64,000 nt of DNA from Triops longicaudatus (taxonomy: Eukaryota > Arthropoda > Branchiopoda > Notostraca > Triopsidae), in NCBI GenBank assembly GCA_022885665.1, contig JAGQDJ010000054.1, forward strand, positions 186,001 to 250,000, written 5' to 3'. Under the pieces are notes generated by a model. It saw nothing but the letters and a program-made list of their open reading frames with translations, ran no database searches and was not told the DNA's origin. A program made the translations under genes and the position numbers. Positions 1 to 13,146 of the stretch are shown one piece after another. Position 1 is the stretch's first letter. Each line of letters starts with the position of its first letter.

Positions 1-707
1 CGAGCTATCCGTAACCCTGTGAGCTTCTATCCTTTTGCTGTTTTATGGCTTATTACTTTTCGCCGAGGCTAACAAGCGTCAGCTAGATAGCAGAACGAAG
101 GACGAACGGTCTGGGTCAGGGAGGAAGCAATTTGCAAAGAAATAACGAATTAAAGCTCAACTCAAAACCCAAAAATCCAATTCAAAGTTGAAAAGCCATG
201 TGTGCGATTACTTCACAATATTTCCAGTGCCCCCTATCATTAATCAAGTACCCAAGCAGTGTTTTAGGGTTCAAAACGAGGAATGTTTTAAAAGTGCAAA
301 AAAAAATCGGTCGGCAACGAGCTTGGCTCACGCGAAACCGGACTAAAAAGAAGAAGTGCACAAAAAGTCCCGTTCAGAACGGCGTTAAAATTTCTTAATA
401 TACCTTCTCTTAAATTATAATCAGTAATTGGAATGTTTCCTACTAGAAGAATTATTTATAATATGGGCAAACATGTCTGAAGCAATTTTGTCTGTAAATT
501 GTTTCTGCAAGATCTATTTTATTCACAACCAGGTACTACAAGCCATTTGACAAGATAAAAATAAAGAAAAGATTCAGTGATCTGAGCTGAAATTCACTCC
601 AGTGATTTTCAATATTAGCACACTCTAATGCCTCGACTAATCTTATCTAATTATCAGTATTAGTTATTTTTTTGGAAAAAGTCACGAGCTTCGTGGATTA
701 AATTCCG
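1..707. other. 3' flank of tryptophan dioxygenase gene
   Basis: I see no coding exon here. The stretch next to 707 is probably the 3' untranslated region of the minus-strand tryptophan dioxygenase gene. An AATAAA polyadenylation signal reads on the minus strand at 518-523, about 185 nt past the stop codon. The rest, from 1 to about 500, shows nothing I can interpret; the one plus-strand reading frame at 198-398 has no recognisable protein. Confidence 0.5.
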
Positions 708-2912
708 CTATAACGAAGCTTCTCCGGATGTTTCGATAGACTTTTCGATTTCTTTTCCCGCATCCTCTGTAATCTCATCAGGTTCGTCGTCACCGAGTGA
801 ATTATCACTGTAGCAGCCGCAATCTTCTCGTATCGACAACCGATTCTTCATGCGACGATTCAACGGTGGGATGAACTTACGCGGAATGATAAACGTGGAC
901 AAGTTGAATACGTCCAAAAAAACTTTGTAACGATCACTGTAAATACAAAATACGGTAACAACATACTTTATTAAAAGAAAAGATAATAAGGTGCTAAAAG
1001 TGAAACCAAATGCTAGATGCGCAACGTGTATACCTTAAGGTCGATCTCAGATACTGGTAACCGGAAGAACCGCCTGTTCCCAATTGTTGGGACCCAATCA
1101 TGCGCTGTACCAACATCACGTGGTTATCTAACTTCAATAATTAGCTTGAAATATTTTAACAAGTGTGTACTCTTTTACATCGCCATTTGGTGATTAAAGA
1201 ATCAATATCCATAAGCAAGCACAACAACTGATGAGGTTGGTTGAATCGCGGCTCGTCTCGGTAGAATGTTATCATAATCGCCCCTTGAAGTGCTTTGTGT
1301 GAAAACCTGCGCTCCCCTCTAGCGACTAACGCATTATGCAACCGGACGTCAAACACCGAATCATACAATTCTTTCTTCTTTTGTATATCGCTCATCATGT
1401 ACTGACGCAGCTCTTCGTTTTTGCATGCCTGTTCAATTGAAAAGGAGAAGCGCCTTTTTCGATGATCAAACACCGTCCAAGGTCAATAAAGGTTACCTCC
1501 GCCTCACGGCGCTGCTCTCGTAACATGCCGAACACGACTTTTTGGTACTGGCCCCAGAAATTGAAACCGTGTTCTTCTAAGCCAGGTGTGCGTTCTAGCC
1601 ATCGTTGCACCAAATCGCAGAGGGAGGGCTCTTCCTCAGATTGTTTTAACTGAGTCAACGCCTCCGGATTATTGCCAAATACTTTTTGATAATGTGCCTG
1701 ATTGTATCGCACGCGATTTTCCTTCGGAAAAATTTAAGAAAAATAGTAATAATTCAGCAAGTTTTCAAAAAGCTACAACTGAAAAGAATCCTCTGAGACA
1801 TTAGCACTAAACGTACAGGGCGAACTCCCAGTTTATTTTCCAGCAACCGGAATTGCAAACTCTGGAAACCTGAGGCGGGAGAAAGGTATTCCCGGAATTC
1901 CAGAAAGTCCAACGGAGTCATAGTCTCCAAGATCATCACTTGGTCCACCAGCAACTGCGAATGTACAGGACGCATTATAGCAAACCACACTCTGGCTCCT
2001 TAATTCAGCGAATTTTACCCGAAAAATGAGAACGACTCGTTGTAAACATTTCAACACATCCAGCATCTTGCTTTCGTCCATCTCTTGGACATTAAACTCC
2101 TTTCGAATCCAATCCAAGTCATACAAAATTTGTTTGAACCAAAGCTCGTATGCTAAAGTGTCCAAAGCAGAAAGAAAAAAAACTATTACTACATAAGATC
2201 GCACCTTAAAAGTTTCCGTAGTTCTTAATGCACAGAAACCTCCACGTAACACAATTAGGAAACACAGACGAAATCATGTTATATAAAATACCTTGATGCG
2301 TCACAATGAAAAGATGTTCGTCGTGCACAGTTTGGCCATTTTCTTCGCTGAGCAACCGTTGAGCTTTTAAAACCTTGTCCAGCTGTAAGTATTCTCCGTA
2401 CAAAAGCCCGCCATTATGTTCCGTCATATTGACTCCATCTTGCGCGTCCCTTGGTCTAAAAAATAAACCCAAAAAGTAATCAGACCCTTCGCTTTCTATT
2501 TATTACATCGCATTATTCCCTAGATAACCTCAGAACTGTCTTTTCGCTTATGCAAATTATTTAATACTGCCCTAACCAGTTTCTCGTTATTCCAAACTTG
2601 TAAACAAGTTTTCCATCGCAACATTTTGATAACATACCTCTATCAGGCCCATATCACGTGACCAAACTGGTTCTTTTTCCTTTAAACCTTTGCGTGTATA
2701 AAACCGTTCTTTCAAGCACTGAAACCGGATCCCTTTGCGTATATGTAATTCAACCATTTTCTAAATATAGACCAGGAGCTTACGGCAAATGCCTTTGAAG
2801 GCCGACAGTTAGAATTTCAGTGCCAAAATGCAATAATGTACAATACTTACGTATAAGAGTAGCCGGCTTTCATGGGGCAACCGTGAGGCACATCACTGGA
2901 GTTTTCCGTCAT
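708..2912 (-). CDS. TDO2 / vermilion: tryptophan 2,3-dioxygenase (TDO)
   Basis: This haem enzyme opens the indole ring of tryptophan to N-formylkynurenine, the first step of the kynurenine (in insects also ommochrome) pathway, in the cytosol. Eight exons join in phase: 2912-2851, 2455-2292, 2152-2019, 1954-1817, 1721-1497, 1428-1179, 1127-1034, 936-708, giving 431 residues. Family landmarks are clear: HDEHLFIVTHQAYELWFKQ with the distal His, FREYLSPASGFQSLQFR with the substrate-binding Arg, WLERTPGLEEHGFNFW, FYRDEPRF, WRYNHVMLVQRMIGSQQ with the proximal haem-ligand His, and GTGGSSGYQYLRST. The start MTENSSDVPHGCPM is the first Met of exon 1. The acidic tail after IIPRKFIPPLN is longer than in the fly enzyme. 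Introns are short (50-400 bp). No broken residues seen. Confidence 0.96.
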
Positions 2913-5510
2913 GACTGAAAGTTAATAGCAATAGATGCACTTCACTTCAGGTTCCAATAATCTTTCGAATTCGATTGCCACTGTTCGGTGTCCCGTGGCG
3001 AACTGCGTTAAGTCGCTTTAGCGAGGCGACTATTGAGTCGGCTTCTGTTCACAATCGTAGTACTAGATGTTGTCCCTGTTGTTCTTTCCCCCTTCCCTAC
3101 GAACTTATTGAGAGGTATAACTAATATGAGACTGGAAGCTTAGCTGCTTCTTTCGGTCTTTTCCACGCCAATAAGGCGTGTTCTCGTATTCTTACTGTTG
3201 AAGAAGTGTACAAATTACTAGACGATCTTCGCCCTGGGCTCTTTTCGCGCCCCTTTCTGTCCAAACTGGGACCTTTTTGTCCGTTTTCATCTGATGCAAC
3301 AAGGGAAGCACCTAAGATCATACTGGTTAAGTCCCTCCTACTTCTTGGGGCCCATCTTTCGCTCGACATTCTCAAAAATTGATGGTGTTCTTCTTATCTT
3401 CTACCTCGTATTCTCGAATTCCATAAGAAACAAATTTTATTGCCTCTAGCAGTAAATTTCGGGAAGTTCTACAAGATTTTTCTTTCTTAATGGAATCGTA
3501 AAGCGAATTCGCTGGCAATTAATTCTACAGTAGTTACAAGAAGTGTCGGACGCGTCGACATATGAAAGCTATCGAGTATCGAAAATATAAAATCGACAGA
3601 TAATTAGATTTGAACGACTAAGATTTAACACGATTTATAGACATGATAAAAACTCATAGGCCGGATCACAGCCCAACTCTATACGGATGCTTATATTTGT
3701 AAGATTTGTCACTTTTCACCCTGATAATGACCGTACGAAATAACGACCTGTGTATATTGCGCCTGTCCCTATAAACACAGTGCTTCATGCTGTTGATTCA
3801 TTACTGGTAAGTTTCATAAGAAAAATCAACATAGTAAAAAATATCGAAAAACATTAACGCTAATCACTGTCAAAAAAAGGTAAATGCAACTTCTTTAGTC
3901 TTTGGTCGATTTTTATGTGATCAAGTGAAATATTTTTGTATCCTGAGGAAAGAAACCTTGTCGGCGAAAGAAGGGATTCTATCGAAGCGATGTCGAAGGA
4001 GAGAATTTTGAGACGGGAAAAAGCCTAATAATAATACATACCTGCTGTTGATCACGTCGCTAGTCTCAAAATATTGACCCTAGGTGAGACAGCATAGGGT
4101 CTCCCTCCCCCCTCTTGCGATGCTAAGTTACTTGTACTCAGAGATTATGATGGACAACAGAGACGATAAGCGTAGGTATTTAGAAGGTTTCAGTGTCTGG
4201 TGTTACTTCACGAGCCAACTTGTATCTTTTTGTTTTAGAGCAAAAATTCGCTCTTCACTGCAGGCAAAACAAGTAAAAGACAAGCTAGTAAGGTTTCACC
4301 CGTCTTTTTGGCGATAAAACTAGTATATACCGGATTAGTTGTCTTGGAGAATCATTCCCTGAGCTCCGGCTCCCTTCTTTCCGGACTTCTCCTTGAAGCA
4401 ATATGTACTTTTCCCCAATTCCGTTGAGACGAGTTTTTCTTCAGAAGTCATTAAAACAGCACACTACTATGGAGTGTAATCGTTCCGAAAAGGGCCACAA
4501 GGTCAAAAAGACGCTACTAAGAAGGTTGGAGGGGAGGCAAAGGGAGCCAAGCCTTCGTACAGTTAGATGAGTATTGGCCACGTTCAGTGTGCGGAAAGGG
4601 GCTCGCTCCAGCTCATTTGCATTTCTGGTTTGGGTGTTTATCAAGAAACCGTAGCTCGTGGTTTCGTACGCTTCGCTGTAGCGTAGTATGCAAAACAAAC
4701 ACTACGGATTGCAAAAGAAATCTTGACCCCTCCGACCACCTCCCTCCTCCCCTTAAACCCATAATCTAGCCGCTTTGAGAGCACTCGTTCCTCTGAGCAA
4801 TTTTCGTAGAAGTATTTCGAAGAGTTCGTTTTAACTTTTCGCAAAGGTTCGTGACGCCGGACGGATTATAATAATGTCAAGCAAAAATTATTTTCTCGAG
4901 AAAACGTGCCATTTTCAAGGAATCAAGAAAATTGTGATTTTTACGGATTTTTTAAAGGTATTTGTTTCACAGAATGAACAATCCATGTTATTTAAGTTGA
5001 AAAAAAAAATCTGAAATAAAATTTGTCAAACGACTGATGCAATATTCGGATACATAGACATAATAGACCAGAATGTAAAAAGTTCACAAGAAAAATTTTT
5101 ACGTAAAATGAAAGTCATGTCGAGATTCATATATTTCTACAAACAAAAACCACCAGCAAGGTTGTAGTTGAAACCATAAAAGGAAGAACTAAAAGTGTGC
5201 AGTTGCACAAAGTTACATACGAAATAAAAAGCCAATAAAAACTTTTTAACATTTAAAACTTGTTCGGCAGTGATTGCTTCTTCGCCTCCTGGCGAGCTAA
5301 ATTTAGCACGCTTTTTTTGGCGGTGACAACACGTTCATGGAAAAGGAGACGAGTGAAGGACACGTGGCTACAGCTATAGGCACGAAGAAAAGGTAGCAGA
5401 GATGTGAGTACCTAAGCTTATTTTCTCAAAAAGAAGGGGGAAAGTGAAGCCAACCAACGAGTCATACTACAGAATATTTTTTGTGGCAGTTTTTTCTTTG
5501 TGATAGCAGT
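2913..5510. other. intergenic, TDO promoter side
   Basis: This lies between the TDO start and the end of the fasciclin gene. The part just above 2912 must hold the TDO promoter, but I see no convincing TATA box or initiator. The reading frames at 3121-3375, 4084-4317 and 4441-4844 on either strand have no recognisable domain and no splice context, and I take them as chance. Confidence 0.4.
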
Positions 5511-8500
5511 TTAGTGACCATGGTCGCCACGTATGTCTCCACGTACAACGGTCGTCTCCGTTGGCATCAACACTTTATTGATAATATGGATGATGCCGTT
5601 CGCGTTCATTAAGTCGCTACGAACTACGGTGGCGTTATTGACCTATTTTGTAGAATAAAAAATATAGGATACAATAAAATTGAACGAATTTTTTATATAC
5701 CTTAACAACTCCCTCTTTGGAACGGGTGATCGAAAGTTTGCTGTTCATGGATTGCGTTTCGTACGTCCAACCGGGTTTGTATGACTCAGTGTTAAATAAA
5801 CCATGGGCCACGTGATTTCCGAGAACCTTTGACGTAAAGGAAATACGATTCCGTTAACAAAATATCGTACAGTAAAGCAAGTGTAATTGCATCTGTGCCA
5901 TACACTCTCAGAAATTCGTACTCCAGAAGTGCTTAGTACAATAGATTTCGAAAGACGAGAAATCCAAAGATATTGAACAATTAGTGATGGAAAGCTTGGA
6001 TAAAGTTAAACGCTAGCAGAAAGAGTCTTTTCCAAATTCACTAGTGTAATCTAGCGTGGTCACGGAACTACGTCTACCATTTTGGATACGTTATCTTGAA
6101 TCTTTCACTTCAACGAACAAAGAAAGTGTCAAGGGAAAAGGGGTGAACCGCAATGGACCTTAATGGCGCCTTCCAGTGTTCGTTCGCGAAATGGAAGAAT
6201 TTGCCTAGTCACGCCGCGAGAGGCATAATTTGCTAAAGATTATACCACGTAACTAAGTTTGCTATTACGCGAAACTATCGGTGGAACCTAAGATAATTAA
6301 CGTAGTGGTAAAGATCGTAAATGGAATTTTCATACGAAAAAAAATATAATAATACTGTACTATAGCACACATAGAATTATGCAAGATACAAATGACTTAA
6401 TTCTTTCCAAGAAAATAACTTAACCTGACTTTTAATTAAGTAATCCAAGAGATGTGTGGATTTTTACGACTCACAATGCGGAGCCAAGTTACAATTGTAG
6501 TGAACTCAAGTGACGTAAAGTTGCCGTGGAACAGACTAGCAACGCAGCACGCGTATGGTATCTGTTCTTAAGAGCACTCATGTTTCAAGACAATGCTCAC
6601 CTTCCTTAGCAATGTTTGATTTTTCATGACCTGTTCGACAGCATTTCTGCCCAAAGCTTCAAACGAAGCGTCATTGGGAACGAAGAAGGTTAAAGAACCG
6701 CCTCGGGAAGATAAATCCAGAGCATCTTCACCCGTTTGCAACACTGTCTCCATCGCACGCAAGAAAGTCCTTCAAAGTAATACGTGTAAAAATAATAAAC
6801 ACGTTAGCAAATTGGTACAAAGTGGAGGTTATAAAAATCGAATTATTTACGTAAAGTTGCCTTCGCGGCGCAATAAATCGCCAGCGGAGATGTTTGCCGG
6901 TTGTAAAACACGGTTAATGATATGAAGGACACCGTTTTGACCTTCCAAATCCGCTTTCTCAATCACGCCATTTTCAACACCCACCGCTTTACGGTACACA
7001 GAAATACGCAACGGGTTTTCTTCGTCAAGGGACATCATCACCTGGAGACGAGCCATTTAGGTAAAAATTTTCCTTTCATTGACATGTTCCTTTAAGCAAA
7101 AACTTAAATGTAGTTGATCATTACTTCATTATCTTTGACTTTATTCGTCAGGACCCGTCCTTGTGTGGCATGGTACAAAATGCATGCTTGAGCCTTGGCG
7201 GGGCTTGATTTGATATCCAGCAGCGTAGCAGATGGCAGCGCTGTTGAGGACAACCATAAAATGATATTCGGGCTAAGAAATTAAGTAATATATCCTTACA
7301 GTAAAACGCAGCCTCCGACGGGGCAAAAATGGAGTATTCACCATATTTGGCAAAAGCTTCTTCCAGTCCACCAATCTTCACCAATTCCAAGAAAGTATAC
7401 AACTTTTCAGACTGAGCGAGTTCCAACAAGTTTTTGGCTGTTTATACAGTACAAAAAAAATCTATTAATATTCTGGCATCATGTTTGGCATGTCATGTGT
7501 CAGTTCACCTCTATTGGGTAATATGACATCATCAAGTAAATGAACAAGGCCGTTATTGCCTAACACGAAGTCGTTACGCATTCGAGAATTTTCAACCGCT
7601 ACACCCTGGCGGTCACATTCCAAACGAAGACGATTTCCCGCCATCGTTTTCATGTTATGCTCGTCAATAATGGCCGGGGTGCACAACGGATGCAAGAGAA
7701 CATGGTTTTGGAGTAGAGCTACGGAATAAAAAAAAATATGAATTATAGTCTGTCCATTTAAGCCCTCGATATGCATTAACTTCCAGTATTTTAAAAACAA
7801 AAGATAGGAATATAATTTCCTCCTGGGAGGGTAGGCCTCTTATTGTAGTTAACAGCTGAGATTGAATTAAGTTGAACAGAAATTCTGGATAGAGGCACAT
7901 CCCAATATTGTTCATACAAAACCTTTAAATTTTAGACACGATATTACAAAAAGTATCTGATCAATTTCGTTTCTCTTTATTCCTTAAAATTTCAAGAAAT
8001 TGAACCTAGTGCACCAGTTTGCCTGATTTTCATTTTCCCGCATAATAGAAAAGGTGGCAAAATTCAACCTTAATTTACAAATTTAGTAAAAGCTTTTGAA
8101 CTAGATACTCAAAACACCTGCATTAGGTAACACCAATTATTACTGTCACAACAGTTTCTTTGATTTTTAACAATTTTTCCAGCATGATGTCTGAAAATAC
8201 CTATGTTATTCTACCATAAGGGGTTTATGTATGTCGGGGCCTTAAAGTAATAAAAGGATGTGGTTTGAGAGATACTAAGTTTTTTTTTTCTTTTTTTTTT
8301 TTTCACTTTACCCAAGCGTGCTTCTTTGTCACTCAAAATGGCTTCTCGGCGCGAAGCTGGCAACTTTTGGAAGGCTTCATCCGACGGGGCTAGAATAGTG
8401 TAAGCCGTACTAGGTAGGGACCTGAGTTTGTTGAAAAAGGCCGACTCTTCCATCGCTTTGTTGAAAACCGTGAAGCGACCATCCTAGGCAAGAAAAATGC

Positions 8501-11500
8501 ACGACCACAGGAAAAGTATTATGTGCCAATTTTTAGACGAAGCTTAGCGTTCTAATACGTTATGTCATTCTTAAAAGTCTCAAAATAACACAGCACTGAT
8601 CCCGGAAGCCCGTTAGCTGCAATCCTCCCTCCCAATAATGGAAATACTGTCATTGTGTGCGGACCCAAATTTAAGGAGCAGTTCGTTTCTTGGAAAAGAG
8701 CACCATACGAACTTAGCGGGAGAACAAATCCGATCTCTTTGATAATAAAAGACACTAATCTGAGTTACGAATTATGATACCGCCTTTAAATTCCCTGAGA
8801 AGCTAATTACAGGATAACCGGCCCAACGGACAGCTAGCTCGGGTCGGACTTTGTTTCCAATATCCTGCCAATGGTGAGTTCAGGTTGTGAAATCTGGTAG
8901 TGTCTTTTGGAGGGATACTTCCGATTATAATCAAGAATGCAACGACTTTAAGAGGGACGTCTTTCGCTCGAGCAATAATCCAAGTGTGGTGCTTCTGAAT
9001 CTTAGCAAGCTAATAGGCTTTAGGGGTAATTATAGCTATGTCGAGAAAAAATTCGACATTCGATACGTATTCAAAATCTCGGCCGCTTCTATGAAGAGCC
9101 TGCGTACAATGTCGGAAGGGTTTTGGGCTAGCCCCAAACCCTTCTGCGTTGTATCCAAAGACAACTTTCCAATATGGCACTTATCATCACAAAATAAATC
9201 AGAACAATTTTCTTCTAGAATGTTTCTCATGCCGAGATTATCTGCTTTGCATGTGCGATTGTAGTACTTAGAACCGTTTATTTAAGGTCAAGGGAGTTAT
9301 CTTGGAGACTTAGCTAATATAACCGCCCGTAGTCGAAGGTTCTAGAATAAAAACTGAAAAGTATTTAAATATGGGTCACGCTGTAAGCGCTTTGGATGCT
9401 ACTTCCTATACCGAGAAGTCCCTGTCCGCCATTTGGATGTTACTTCCTGTACTGAGAAAATAGTCCCCAAAGGACTCCATAAAAATTTCCAGGGAACAGC
9501 AATTTCAAGCAATGAAAAGTCACGTACGGAGGCAATAATCTCGCCCACATCTCGGTTCATGACAGCTTGAGGGTCCAAGATTCCGTCAATTAGATGAACC
9601 ACGCCGTTCGTCGCTTCTTGGTCTCGCCGTATAACGGACAAACAGTTGACCGTAACCAGCTGGAATCCCATGTGTCCAATAAAAAAACTATTAGTCTTGG
9701 TTTTGTAAAGAAATTTCGTAAATATTAATTAATCAACTGACTTCAAAAGTCAGTTACAAGATCAAGTAAATCAAAATCTACGAAATAAACAAGTTCACAT
9801 CTTTAACACACTGAAGAAAAGATGAAAAAATCGTACCCCATTGGAATATTTGTTGACACGCAAACGGTTGCCGTTGTAAAGAGTGTTGAGGAGGAGATCG
9901 GGCTGGAAGCTGTCGGAGTTCACTTTCCGATCTGAAACGTGATACCGCAGAATTGGATTCTCAATATTCCCTCGGTAGGAATCCAAACGTCCCCGGATTT
10001 CACGTCGCGCACTCTGTGCAAAAAGAAGGAAATTCCGCAAGATTTATGACCTGACAGTGATGTGCTCATTAAGAAGGAGAGAGACCGATTCCTAAGTCAC
10101 AGAAAAACGAAATATGGAAAAAAGTATAGTATATGGTACTTGAAAGGCTTCGTTTGTTGGAGCGAAGAGCGTAAATGCTCCTTCACGGGACCAATCTTTC
10201 TGCAAACCGGATTCTTCAACATAACGGACGAAGTCCGTTGCTCCTAAGTCCCTTGCGGTTTCCAAGATATTCTTCAACGGTTTCACTAATATTCATATTA
10301 TAATTAAACACAAATAAGAAAATCTCAATGATTTCATCTTCAAGTTCTCAACTTGATTTCACACATCTCACTTGACTTCACGCATTTTGCTTGATTTTAC
10401 ACATTATAATATTTCTGAGGAAATATATTTGTTTAGAAAACATTCGAGAATTTTCACCTCCTGCACAGCCTTCTTGGCCCGGCACTTGTTGGAATCCGTC
10501 ACAACATTCGTATCGGATAATTCTAAGACAGTTATTTTAGCGCATCGAGCGATTTAAAAGCAATAAAGGCATTACGATTTTTGGCCACAGACTTTGCGAT
10601 GCATCCAGTATTTGCACTCGGTCCATAATTTCCAGCCGGTGCCGGGAACTTCTTCAACGACACACGCATTTGGCCTAGAGTACAGAGTCCAAGAGTCAAT
10701 TTTCGTAATATCAACAACGATTCCATTGGAATGTAAGCAAGCACTGATTAGACGATTAACGAGCTTTAAACGTTCCTTACGCGTAGCAAAGGCAATGAAC
10801 CTTTTTCACCACTGTAAATTGAGGCAGATCTATCGAAGTTATTTGTAAGTAAATTGGCTTGAAAATGCACTTTGTGAGTACAATAAGACGGAGACGGACG
10901 GACTAGAGGAATATACAACGTAACGAAGACCTACACTAATTAGAAAAAATGAGTGGATTGGCGGGATTACGTGGTCAAATTGTACTAACGACGCGTCGAG
11001 TGTCGCCAATAAAACGGCCAAGGAGGAAGGAAAAAAGGGGAATCGACGTCATTCTTAGTCACCCGTAAAACGTGACACTGTCATGGTTACCTAATCCTCC
11101 AAACAAGAACGACTAGGATTAATCGCGAAAGCCTTTTCTAAATTGTACCGAAAGAAAAGAAACCCCAAAAACAGGGTTCTGAATAACTTTCTTAGAGTTC
11201 AGAAGGCAGACAACTTGTGAAGCCTCCTTGATGGAAATGGCACTCGTTCCTTTTCTAACGACAAGCCCAGATGATCTCACAAGAGCAACACATAGAAGTC
11301 TTTATATGCATATCTCTCCTCCACTAGTACGCCACAGAAGCTTTCTTTTTCGAAATTCTCCACCCCAAATCGCTTTCCTAACTTATATTACAATAACAGC
11401 ATTTTCCCTATACACGATCATGTCGCCTTGTAACCTTGTTTGCTTTTTCCTTCCGTTTTATCTTTTAAAAAAAAATTCAGTAAAATTTAATCTATTCTTA

Positions 11501-13146
11501 AAAGGTTAATAAGGTTTTTACAGATTTCTTAAGAAAACAATCTGAAGATGGAAGCAGCATTTGTTATCTTGACACCTTTAAAGTCTCATTTGTCACCCAG
11601 CCAAGTGACATACGGTTGAGTAAAAACTTGAAACGTGGCCAGCCCATAAACGCTTAAAATATACTTAATATGACCACTTCGTGTGGTTGTCTTCTTTTTG
11701 TCTCCGAGAACAATTAAAAGGAGTCCTTCTTGGTGGATTAGTCACGCCAACCGAGGAACGGTGACCATGTAGGGGGAACTTCGGTTGGTTCTCCTGTTTT
11801 ATAGAGAAGTCTTCAACCGTTAATATCAATTGTTCTACATCAATTCACTGACTAACGTCGAATGTAAAATAAATCTATGGGTATTAACACATTTCACTAA
11901 GCATGGAATAAAAGTAGTGGCTAATTTGGCGATGCACGATATCAATTACCAGTCATAATGGCCACCCAGATAATATGCTAAATAAATGTTAGAGCATTTT
12001 CTTTCAATAAATGAAACCGTTTAATTCAGTCATATTTGTTTAATAATTTTCCATATGCAAATTTTTTGCTCCTTTTGTAGTCGCGTATGCTCACCATTAT
12101 AAAGTTAACATTACGGGGGGGGGGACCTCTATATCCCCTTGAGTACGGGGGTGCAAGTCACGATTCTTGTTTTGGAAATGCATGTTCAGTGAATAGTGAG
12201 AGACTTAAATTCATTGAGTACCAAATGCAATAAATGTCATAGTATAACAGTAACGCATGCTTACTATTGGCAACACTGCAGATTTTCCAGGTCAATAGTA
12301 CATCGTATATGTCTACTAACAGTGTTTAGTATTAAGCTTAAAAGTATACTTTGTGTAGTCATTTAAGTTTCTTCCAAACTGAAAACATACCCAAAAATCT
12401 AAAAGAGAAACTGTTACCTGAAAAGGCTTGCTAAACCCTAATGAGGAAAGTCTGATGGTAGCCATTAGCAAAGCCTTTTCTGGCTTTGATTTTGGAGCGG
12501 CCTTGCTGGGATTTTGAACTACTCCTGTCTACATCATGCACACCTAGGCGGTTACTTTTTTTCTTTTTAAATTTCTACCGCCGTAACTTGCGAGTGCTAA
12601 ACCTCTTTTGCATAAGCGGACAAGCACACCTATCCAATAATATTAATTAAAAAAAGGGTTAAAAAAGTATCCATTGTGGCGCCCAATGCCACGTGTTTGG
12701 TGATGCTCTAAGGGCGTTTTCAAGTTGAGTCATGCTTTCAGTACCATAGATGGTGAAACGCCGACGGTAAACCGTGGTAACTACGGGCGCATTACCTTGT
12801 AAGGTAGGGTTGTACTGTTTTCGTTGTTTCGACGAAACAATACACTACAGTACTCAAATAACGACCTTCCCTCCTTCTGCTTGGTAGCCTTCTAGTAAAA
12901 AACGTGCTTCACCTTTCATTTACGTTGTCTCTCTGCTTCCGATTGTACTTTTTCATTGTCATGCTGCGTATCAAAGCATTGACTCATTCACACCATGAGT
13001 AAATGCACACACAAAAACAGAGAACCTTCGGAAACTTACCCTTGCTGGCGAGCTACGCGGATATGCCAGGAAGGAATGCGTTTGTTTTCCGCAATACAAA
13101 TCACCAGCGCAATACAAACGACCGCCAAGGCTGCCGATACACGCAT
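5511..13146 (-). CDS. mfas-like: EMI + four FAS1 domain secreted matrix protein (TGFBI/periostin/midline-fasciclin type)
   Basis: This is an extracellular adhesion protein; relatives bind collagen and integrins and sit in the matrix or at the cell surface. Fourteen phase-compatible exons give 659 residues: 13146-13040, 10674-10576, 10522-10458, 10285-10140, 10013-9837, 9659-9528, 8483-8312, 7718-7509, 7437-7300, 7240-7125, 7041-6851, 6769-6601, 5826-5701, 5642-5511. Exon 1 encodes a signal peptide (MRVSAALAVVCIALVICIA). An EMI domain follows at about 36-90 (GPNACVVEEVPG, WTECKYWMHRKVCGQ, RYECCDGFQQVPGQEGCAG). Four FAS1 domains lie at about 91-242, 243-369, 370-518 and 518-659; their first strands read TLFAPTNEAF, TILAPSDEAF, SIFAPSEAAF and TFFVPNDASF, and each has the NGVVHL/NGLVHL/NGVLHI/NGIIHI type end motif. 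Human TGFBI is 683 residues with the same order. The protein ends RGDIRGDHGH with no GPI or membrane segment. Confidence 0.93.
8484..9527. other. intron 6 of the fasciclin gene
   Basis: This 1-kb intron separates FAS1 domain 1 from domain 2. A plus-strand reading frame at 8887-9264 has no recognisable domain and lies wholly inside it. The intron also holds the short tandem duplication described at 9391. Confidence 0.7.
9391..9459. repeat. 41-bp imperfect tandem duplication
   Basis: TTTGGATGCTACTTCCTATA at 9391 recurs, with single-base changes, at 9432 (TTTGGATGTTACTTCCTGTA). The two copies are 41 bp apart in an intron of the fasciclin gene. It is a minor local duplication with no visible function. 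Confidence 0.75.
10675..13039. other. first intron of the fasciclin gene
   Basis: This 2.4-kb intron lies between the signal-peptide exon and the EMI exon. It is AT-rich and contains a run of ten G at 12115-12124. I see no exon, transposon end or RNA gene in it. First introns of developmental genes often hold enhancers, but nothing here identifies one. Confidence 0.6.

Noticed and set aside
4441..4844. Overlapping minus- and plus-strand frames of 60-85 codons
   Set aside because: No domain, no splice context and coding on both strands at once; taken as chance open frames.
8887..9264. 125-codon plus-strand frame
   Set aside because: It lies inside an intron of the fasciclin gene on the other strand, has no recognisable domain, and its composition looks random.
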